NCBI GenBank assembly: GCA_964476835.1
Contig: CAYZCE010000003.1
Location: 37,733 to 101,732 of the forward strand
DNA: 64,000 nt
Direction: 5' to 3'
From: PALSA-926 sp964476835
Lineage (GTDB): Bacteria > Pseudomonadota > Alphaproteobacteria > Micavibrionales > UBA2020
In this document: positions 58,304 through 64,000 of the stretch, piece by piece
Position numbering within the stretch: position 1 is the stretch's first letter
Layout of the letters: each line of letters begins with the position of its first letter
Translations under genes and position numbers: made by a program
Notes under the pieces: model-generated
What the model was told of the DNA's origin: nothing
Databases searched by the model: none
What the model saw: only the letters and a program-made list of their open reading frames with translations

Positions 58304-58754
58304 CTTTTTTGTCGCCGCTGTGGCGGCTCTGGTCGATGGCGCTTTCGAGCGCGTCCTGCTCGGCGCAGTCGGTGCCGCCGCAGGTCATGCGGATCACCTG
58401 CAACTGCTCGAGCGCGCGGGCGAGGTCGCCTTTTTCAAGGTAGAGGTCGGCGAGATACTTGTTCGCGCCGAGGTGCGTCGGGTTGATGCGCAGCGCGATG
58501 CTGTAATTCTTCATCGCTTCCGACGGCTGGCCGAGCCTCGCATAGGCGAAACCGCGGTAGGTATAGGCATCGGCATTGTCGGGGTGGCGCTTCAGCACGT
58601 CGCTGACGGTCTCGAGCGCCGCGGCGTATTTGCCGGCGGAGAGCAGGTATTCGGCCTTGGTCAGGCCGGCGTCCTCACGGAACGGCATATCTTCGGCATG
58701 CGCAGGCGTGGCAAGGAAGAGGGCAGCGATGAACAGGAGGAGGCCGGCGCGCAT
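58290..58754 (-). CDS. Exported TPR protein
   Basis: 154 residues from the ATG at 58754, which overlaps the dacF stop (TGATG). Signal peptide (AGLLLFIAALFLATPAHA-ED) and about three TPR motifs (AEYLLSAGKYAAALETVSDVLKRHPDNADAYTYRGFAYARLGQPSEAMKNYSIALRINPTHLGANKYLADLYLEKGDLARAL). Two Cys in MTCGGTDCAEQD may pair. It likely acts as a periplasmic scaffold for the protease or the carboxypeptidase. Confidence 0.88.
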   Translation of the reverse strand: MRAGLLLFIAALFLATPAHAEDMPFREDAGLTKAEYLLSAGKYAAALETVSDVLKRHPDNADAYTYRGFAYARLGQPSEAMKNYSIALRINPTHLGANKYLADLYLEKGDLARALEQLQVIRMTCGGTDCAEQDALESAIDQSRHSGDKKDAGK

Positions 58755-60043
58755 CAGTCCGCTGCCATGACGAGGCAATTGCCCTTGAGCGTGCCGCAGG
58801 CCTTTGTCGCCGCGCCGCGGGCAAGGCCCGTCAACTTGGCGTGGAAGATCAACCCGCGGTTGGTCATGAGCGGGGTGATGAGCGCATTGCTCTTGGCGCC
58901 TTCCTGCCCGCGCAGGGTCTTGCGCGCCGCGTCGATGGCTTTTTGTCCGGCGTCGCGGCTGGCGAAGGTGCCGATCTGCACCGCCCAGTTGCCGCCCGCG
59001 CCGGGCGCGACGGAAGCGGCCTTGACGTCGCCGACGGCATCCGCATCGCCCTGATCCATGTCGTCATCGTCGCGGCCGTCGTCAGGCGCGGAAACGGTCA
59101 CGGCCGGCGCGGCGGAGGCCAATAGAGTCGGGCTGATGGGGGCGGACGGCATCAGGCGCTTATCGGGCGACGCGGCGGCCAGCGCCTGCGCGCGCGACTG
59201 GTTGGTGCTGGCGAAGCCCTGGTCGAGCAGGTGCGCCATCGCGACGTTGCGGCTCTTGGCCGTGCGGCCGCCGAAGACGACGCCGATCAGCCGCGTGCCG
59301 TTGCGTACGGCGGAAGCCGCGAGGTTGAAGCCTGAGGCGTAGACGTAGCCGGTCTTGAGGCCGTCCATGCCGCGGTACATGCTCATCAGGTGGTTGTGGT
59401 TGATGTAGGTATTGTCGCCGTAGGTGAAGCTCTCGGTGCTGAAGTAGTGGTACTGGCGCGGATAGTCGCGGATCAGCGCCTGCGCGAGGATCGCCATGTC
59501 GCGCGCCGAGCTGTACTGCGACTTGTTATGCAGGCCGCTGGCGTTGACGAAGTTGGTGTTGTACATGCCGAGCTTGCGCGCCTTCGCGGTCATCATCTGC
59601 GCGAAGCGGCTTTCGCTGCCGCCGCCGATGGCTTCGGCGAGCGTCACCGCGCAATCGTTGGCCGACTTGGTGGCGATGCCGAGGATGACGTTCTCGACGC
59701 GGATGGTATCACCTTCGGAGAGGCCGAGCGACGACGGCTCCTGGCGCGAGGCGTGGCGCGAGACGCGGATGTACTGGTTCTTGTCGAGCTTGCCGTCCTT
59801 CATCGCCTCGAACGCGAGGTAGAGCGTCATCATCTTGGTCAGCGAGGCGGGGTAGAGGTGCTTGTCGGGGTTGCTGGCGCTGATGACATAGCCGGTCGAG
59901 GCCTCGATCAGGATATGGGCATAACGGTTGGCGGGCGGCGTATAGGCGCGGTGGCGGCGCTTGGCGGCCTCGGCCGGCTGCAGGGCGGAGACCAGCAGCA
60001 TCGCCGCGATCAGCGCGACCGTCAAAATTCGCTTAAAGTTCAA
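58754..60043 (-). CDS. D-alanyl-D-alanine carboxypeptidase with SPOR domain
   Basis: 429 residues with signal peptide. Penicillin-binding motifs SLTK (about 69-72), SAN (about 129-131) and KTG (about 231-233) belong to the DacA/DacF (PBP5/6) family, which trims pentapeptides. An Asp-rich linker (DDGRDDDDMDQGDADAVGD) leads to a C-terminal SPOR domain (NWAVQIGTFASRDAGQKAIDAARKTL), which binds denuded glycan at septa. First gene of a four-gene operon with TPR, protease and FHA proteins. Confidence 0.93.
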   Translation of the reverse strand: MNFKRILTVALIAAMLLVSALQPAEAAKRRHRAYTPPANRYAHILIEASTGYVISASNPDKHLYPASLTKMMTLYLAFEAMKDGKLDKNQYIRVSRHASRQEPSSLGLSEGDTIRVENVILGIATKSANDCAVTLAEAIGGGSESRFAQMMTAKARKLGMYNTNFVNASGLHNKSQYSSARDMAILAQALIRDYPRQYHYFSTESFTYGDNTYINHNHLMSMYRGMDGLKTGYVYASGFNLAASAVRNGTRLIGVVFGGRTAKSRNVAMAHLLDQGFASTNQSRAQALAAASPDKRLMPSAPISPTLLASAAPAVTVSAPDDGRDDDDMDQGDADAVGDVKAASVAPGAGGNWAVQIGTFASRDAGQKAIDAARKTLRGQEGAKSNALITPLMTNRGLIFHAKLTGLARGAATKACGTLKGNCLVMAAD

Positions 60044-60243
60044 GCAAAAAACCCCTTTATCATCCCCTTGCCGGCCAGTGGCCGACCCCAGAAGATATGG
60101 TATTCTGCAGTTCTGCTAAAGTCCAGCCGAGTTTTTGCCCGGTTTTCCTGAAAACACCATATATTTCAAGTAGGTGCACGGCTTGCGGATTTTTCCGTTT
60201 CCCCTCTCCGGCAAAACGATTTACTCTTAAGGGAGAGGGGGCG

Positions 60244-60627
60244 ATGCCGTCCTCGGGGCCAGAATTGATGCAAATACCTGATAAAAAAGAATTTTTATCT
60301 TCCGCCCCGGGCGATATCGGGCCGGGCGGCGACCGCCAGACGGGCGTGCTGACCCGCACGCGCCCGCAGGTGCGCAAACCCGCGATGTACCGCGTCCTGC
60401 TGCTCAACGACGATTTCACGCCGATGGACTTCGTCGTTCACGTGTTGGAAAGGTTTTTCAGCAAGAATAAGCAGGAAGCGACCGAGATCATGCTGCAGGT
60501 CCACCGCCGCGGCGTCGGCACCTGCGGCATCTACACTTACGAAGTCGCCGAGACCAAGGTCACCCTGGTGATGGACTACGCCCGCAAGCACGAGCACCCG
60601 TTGCAATGCACGATGGAGAAAGAGTAG
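60244..60627 (+). CDS. clpS: ClpS adaptor protein
   Basis: 127 residues from the ATG at 60244, preceded by GGGAGAGGGG. The conserved part PAMYRVLLLNDDFTPMDFVVHVLERFFSKNKQEATEIMLQVHRRGVGTCGIYTYEVAETK has the N-degron pocket residues (NDD, TPM-FV, H-RG). ClpS delivers N-end-rule substrates to ClpAP. It ends four bases before clpA. Confidence 0.97.
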   Translation: MPSSGPELMQIPDKKEFLSSAPGDIGPGGDRQTGVLTRTRPQVRKPAMYRVLLLNDDFTPMDFVVHVLERFFSKNKQEATEIMLQVHRRGVGTCGIYTYEVAETKVTLVMDYARKHEHPLQCTMEKE

Positions 60628-60631
60628 CCGC

Positions 60632-62920
60632 ATGTTGTCCCGCAATCTCGAACAGACCCTCCACCGCGCGCTCGGCCACGCCAATGCCCGGCGGCATGAA
60701 TTCGCGACGCTGGAGCACCTGCTGCTCGCGCTGACCGAGGATCAGGACGCGCAGGCCGTCATGCGCGCCTGCGGCATCGACGTCACGCGCCTGCGCGCCG
60801 AACTTGTCCAGTATATTGACGTCGAGCTGGCCAACCTCGTGCACCCTTCCGCCGACGAAGCCAAACCGACCTCCAGCTTCCAGCGCGTGCTGCAGCGTGC
60901 GGCCATCCACGTGCAGTCGTCGGGGCGCGAGGAAGTGACGGGCGCCAACGTGCTCGTCGCGCTGTTCTCGGAACGCGAGAGCAACGCCGTCTTCATGTTG
61001 CAGGAGCAGGAGATGACGCGTTTCGACGCCGTCAACTATATCTCCCACGGCATCGCCAAGGTGCCGGGGCAAAGCGACAGCCACGCGGCCAGCGGCGCCG
61101 AAGAAATGGTCGGCGGCGATGAAGCGCCGATCAAGAAAGGGCGCGAGGCGCTCGACAGCTATTGCGTCAACCTCAACGTCAAGGCCTCGAAAGGCGGCAT
61201 CGATCCGCTGATCGGTCGCGAGGCGGAGGTCGAGCGCACGATCCAGGTGCTATGCCGCCGGTCCAAGAACAACCCGCTCTACGTCGGTGACCCCGGCGTG
61301 GGCAAGACGGCGATTGCCGAAGGCCTCGCGCGCCGCATCGTCGAAGGCGATGTGCCGGAGGTGCTGAAGAACGACGTCATCTATGCGCTCGACATGGGCG
61401 CGCTGCTGGCAGGCACGCGCTATCGCGGCGATTTCGAGGAGCGCCTCAAGGCGGTGCTCAAGGAACTGGAATCCATCGACGGCGCGGTGCTGTTCATCGA
61501 CGAGATCCACACGGTGATCGGCGCCGGCGCGACCTCGGGTGGGGCGATGGATGCATCCAACCTGCTCAAGCCGTCGCTGGCCAACGGCGCGCTGCGCTGC
61601 ATCGGCTCGACCACGTATAAGGAATACCGCAACCACTTCGAGAAAGACCGCGCGCTGGTGCGCCGCTTCCAGAAGATCGACGTCAACGAGCCGTCGATCG
61701 AGGACGCTGTCAAGATCCTCAAGGGCCTCAAGCCTTACTATGAGGAACACCACAAAATCCATTACTCCGACGAAGCGCTGCGCGCCGCGGTGGAGCTGTC
61801 GTCGCGCTACATCGGCGACCGCAAGCTGCCCGACAAGGCGATCGAGGTGATCGACGAGGCCGGCGCCGCGCAGATGCTGCTGCCGCCCGACAAGCGCAAG
61901 AAGACCATCAGCGTGAAGGACGTCGAATCCATCGTCGCCAAGATCGCGCGCATCCCGCCGAAGACGGTCACCAAGGACGACAAGGCCGTGCTCGCCAACC
62001 TCGAGCGCGACTTGCGCACGATGGTGTTTGGGCAGGACGCGGCGATTGTTGCGCTGTCGTCCGCCATCAAGCTGGCGCGTGCGGGATTACGCGACCCCGA
62101 TAAGCCTATCGGCTGCTACATGTTCTCCGGCCCCACCGGCGTTGGCAAGACGGAGATGGCGCGGCAGCTGGCCAAGACGCTTGGCCTTGAGCTTCTGCGT
62201 TTCGACATGTCTGAATATATGGAGCGTCATTCGGTGTCCCGCCTGATCGGCGCGCCGCCGGGCTATGTCGGCTTCGAGCAGGGTGGCCTGATGACCGACA
62301 AGATCGACCAGAACCCGCACGCGGTGCTGCTGCTCGACGAGATTGAGAAAGCGCATCCCGACATCTACAACATCCTCCTGCAGGTGATGGATCATGGCAA
62401 GCTGACCGACAACAACGGCAAGACCATCGACTTCCGCAACGTCATCCTCATCATGACGACTAACGCGGGCGCGTCGGAGATGGCGAAAGCCGGCATGGGC
62501 TTCAACGCCGGCATCCGCGAGCACGACGCGGAAGACGCGATCAACCGAGCCTTCACGCCGGAATTCCGCAACCGCCTCGACGCCATCATCCCGTTCCGCC
62601 CGCTTGATCCCGCGATGATCGACCGCGTCGTCGACAAGTTCATCATGCAGCTCGAGGCGCAGCTTGGCGACCGCGCCGTCACGATCGAGCTGACGGAAGA
62701 GGCGCGCCGCTGGCTCGGCCGTAAGGGCTACGACCCGACGATGGGCGCGCGCCCGCTGTCGCGCATCATCCAAGAACACGTCAAGAAGCCGCTCGCCGAA
62801 GAACTCCTGTTCGGCCGCTTGACCAAGGGCGGCACGGTGAAGATAGACGCGGCGGACGACCAGTTGACCTTCGCTTACGACGCCGAGGTCAAGAAACCCG
62901 TATTGGAACCGGTGAAGTAG
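60632..62920 (+). CDS. clpA: ClpA ATPase subunit of ClpAP
   Basis: 762 residues, standard length. Two Clp_N repeats at 1-140 (LHRALGHANARRHEFATLEHLLLAL), D1 Walker A GDPGVGKT (about 224), LFIDEIHTVIGAGATSGG, D2 Walker A GPTGVGKT (about 505), and the sensor region YDPTMGARPLSRII. It unfolds substrates for ClpP. The intact Clp_N repeats contrast with the other Hsp100 gene at 27700. Confidence 0.98.
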   Translation: MLSRNLEQTLHRALGHANARRHEFATLEHLLLALTEDQDAQAVMRACGIDVTRLRAELVQYIDVELANLVHPSADEAKPTSSFQRVLQRAAIHVQSSGREEVTGANVLVALFSERESNAVFMLQEQEMTRFDAVNYISHGIAKVPGQSDSHAASGAEEMVGGDEAPIKKGREALDSYCVNLNVKASKGGIDPLIGREAEVERTIQVLCRRSKNNPLYVGDPGVGKTAIAEGLARRIVEGDVPEVLKNDVIYALDMGALLAGTRYRGDFEERLKAVLKELESIDGAVLFIDEIHTVIGAGATSGGAMDASNLLKPSLANGALRCIGSTTYKEYRNHFEKDRALVRRFQKIDVNEPSIEDAVKILKGLKPYYEEHHKIHYSDEALRAAVELSSRYIGDRKLPDKAIEVIDEAGAAQMLLPPDKRKKTISVKDVESIVAKIARIPPKTVTKDDKAVLANLERDLRTMVFGQDAAIVALSSAIKLARAGLRDPDKPIGCYMFSGPTGVGKTEMARQLAKTLGLELLRFDMSEYMERHSVSRLIGAPPGYVGFEQGGLMTDKIDQNPHAVLLLDEIEKAHPDIYNILLQVMDHGKLTDNNGKTIDFRNVILIMTTNAGASEMAKAGMGFNAGIREHDAEDAINRAFTPEFRNRLDAIIPFRPLDPAMIDRVVDKFIMQLEAQLGDRAVTIELTEEARRWLGRKGYDPTMGARPLSRIIQEHVKKPLAEELLFGRLTKGGTVKIDAADDQLTFAYDAEVKKPVLEPVK

Positions 62921-62921
62921 C

Positions 62922-63614
62922 ATGAAATGGGAAGTCACAGGCGGATCCGCGTTCCCGCTCCTGCGCATGGAGCTGGCGCGCGGCGAGGGCATCAAGTCGC
63001 AAGCCGGCGCGATGGTTGCGATCAGCGAAGGCTTGAAGCTGGAGGGCAAGGTTGACGGCGGCCTCGGTCGCGCGCTTGGGCGCCTGTTCTCGGGCGAGTC
63101 CTTCTTCATGCAGCATGTGGTGGCCGAAGAAAAAGCAGGCTGGGTGCTCTTCGCCTCGCCGGTGCCGGGCGGCATCACTGATATCGAGATCAAGGCCGGT
63201 CAGGAAATGACCGTGCAGAAGAACGGCTTTCTCGCGGGCACGCCGGGCGTCGAGGTCTCGACCAAGGTGCAGAGCCTGACGCGCGGCCTCTTCGGTGGCG
63301 AAGGGCTTTTCGTGGTGAAGCTGACGGGCGCGGGTCACGCATTCCTCAGCAGCTACGGCGCGATCATGCCGATCGACCTCGCGGCGGGCGAGCAGGTGAT
63401 GGTGGATAACGGCCATCTCGTCGCCTGGGACAGCCGCATGAGCTACGAAATCACCAAGGCGGCGTCGAGCTGGTTCTCGGCAATGACGTCAGGCTCTGGC
63501 CTCGTCTGCCGCTTCACGGGACCGGGGCGCGTTTATATACAGACGCGCAACCCCTGGGGCCTGGGCAGCTGGGTCTTCCCTTACCTGCCTTTGCAGCAGA
63601 TCCAAAGAAATTAG
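62922..63614 (+). CDS. AIM24/TIGR00266-family protein
   Basis: 230 residues, starting one base after the clpA stop. WEVTGGSAFPLLRMELARGEGIKSQAGAMVAISEGLKLEGKVDGGLGRALGRLFSGESFFMQHVV and QSLTRGLFGGEGLFVVKLTGAGHAFLSSYGAI match the TIGR00266/AIM24 beta-barrel-like family. Its biochemical role in bacteria is unclear. Co-transcribed with clpSA by spacing. Confidence 0.92.
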   Translation: MKWEVTGGSAFPLLRMELARGEGIKSQAGAMVAISEGLKLEGKVDGGLGRALGRLFSGESFFMQHVVAEEKAGWVLFASPVPGGITDIEIKAGQEMTVQKNGFLAGTPGVEVSTKVQSLTRGLFGGEGLFVVKLTGAGHAFLSSYGAIMPIDLAAGEQVMVDNGHLVAWDSRMSYEITKAASSWFSAMTSGSGLVCRFTGPGRVYIQTRNPWGLGSWVFPYLPLQQIQRN

Positions 63615-63616
63615 TT

Positions 63617-64000
63617 TTACGACTTCGACATCATCCGTGCGGGCAGGCCGTTGGCGGTGGTATCCGCTGCGGCTGCCGCGTTCGCGGTGTCGAGACGCTC
63701 GATGTATTCCGAGAGGTCCATGAGGTCGACGAAGTTGTCGGCCTGGCGGCGCAGCTCGTCGGCCACCATCGGCGGCTGGGTGCGGATGGTGGAGACCACC
63801 GTCACGCGCACGCCGCGGCGCTGGATGCTCTCGACAAGGCGGCGGAAATCGCCGTCGCCCGAGAACAGCACGATATGGTCAACATGAGTAGAAATGTCCA
63901 TCATGTCGATGGCCAGCTCGATGTCCATGTTGCCCTTGACCTTGCGGCGGCCGGTCGAATCGGTGAATTCCTTGGCGGGCTTGGTCACCATCGTGTAGCC
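63617..64000 (-). CDS. LabA-like NYN-domain protein (N-terminus beyond window)
   Basis: The frame stays open to base 64000 (GYTMVTKP...), so the start is missing. VTKPAKEFTDSTGRRKVKGNMDIELAIDMMDISTHVDHIVLFSGDGDFRRLVESIQRRGVRVTVVST is the NYN/LabA (DUF88) core with conserved Asp residues (GNMDIELAIDM, SGDGDF) of the PIN-like metal site, predicting RNA binding or cleavage. Convergent with the AIM24-type gene. Confidence 0.93.
   Translation of the reverse strand, partial: GYTMVTKPAKEFTDSTGRRKVKGNMDIELAIDMMDISTHVDHIVLFSGDGDFRRLVESIQRRGVRVTVVSTIRTQPPMVADELRRQADNFVDLMDLSEYIERLDTANAAAAADTTANGLPARMMSKS

Overview
This window looks like chromosomal DNA of a GC-rich, flagellated alphaproteobacterium. 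Evidence includes a recF-gyrB pair, clpS-clpA, a DUF3126-type protein, a LabA-like NYN protein, a GTA-like capsid cluster and three full CtrA-type boxes (TTAA-N7-TTAA). The combination of a Dot/Icm-type (IVB) secretion system, flagellar genes and ankyrin proteins suggests a host-interacting or predatory lifestyle, but that, and any genus, is inference.

Layout. (1) 1-2.6 kb: an M48 protease cut by the window edge, an exported unknown, a FlgC-like protein and an unknown helical protein. (2) 2.7-10.3 kb, minus strand: a Dot/Icm block transcribed as DotI-like, DotI, DotH, DotG, DotF, IcmC/DotE, IcmD/DotP, IcmJ/DotN, the Legionella icmM-L-K-E-G-C-D-J order. (3) 10.4-13.9 kb: flgK-flgL behind a sigma-54-type promoter. 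(4) 14-15.8 kb: RNase J-like protein and IscX. (5) 15.9-21.1 kb: four tandem paralogous exported proteins of a family I do not recognise. (6) 21.3-27.4 kb, minus strand: a second secretion block read as DsbC-like, lytic transglycosylase, DotD, DotC, DotB, IcmT and a TcpQ-domain protein; DotD-C-B-IcmT matches the IncI traH-I-J-K order. (7) 27.7-34.3 kb: an Hsp100 ATPase with an unusual N-domain, three ankyrin proteins and two small exported proteins.

(8) 34.4-47.8 kb: a capsid/lysis cluster with GTA-like head gene order (small terminase, TerL, portal, prohead protease, capsid, connector, adaptor, tail terminator, major tail protein, DUF1833 protein, muramidase, overlapping spanins). It has no integrase, repressor, replication gene, full-length tape measure or tail fibre. 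Its prohead protease is fused through an RVPAGN..GGQWT linker to an AT-rich, toxin-like C-terminus, followed by an immunity-like gene. A 333-bp second copy of the protease N-terminus follows, joined out of frame to a decayed relative of the same toxin domain. This is the strongest candidate for an undescribed system: a toxin/immunity cassette exchanged behind a capsid maturation protease.

(9) 47.9-64 kb: a fourth ankyrin gene, small genes, a beta-propeller-like membrane protein, thymidine kinase, a CYTH protein, gyrB, recF, an operon of D,D-carboxypeptidase, TPR protein, trypsin-like protease and FHA protein, then clpS-clpA, an AIM24-type protein and a truncated NYN-domain gene.

CtrA-type boxes precede the Hsp100 gene, the lysis segment of the capsid cluster and the fourth ankyrin gene, which suggests that cell-cycle control links these accessory modules. 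No tRNA, rRNA, CRISPR array or insertion sequence was seen.
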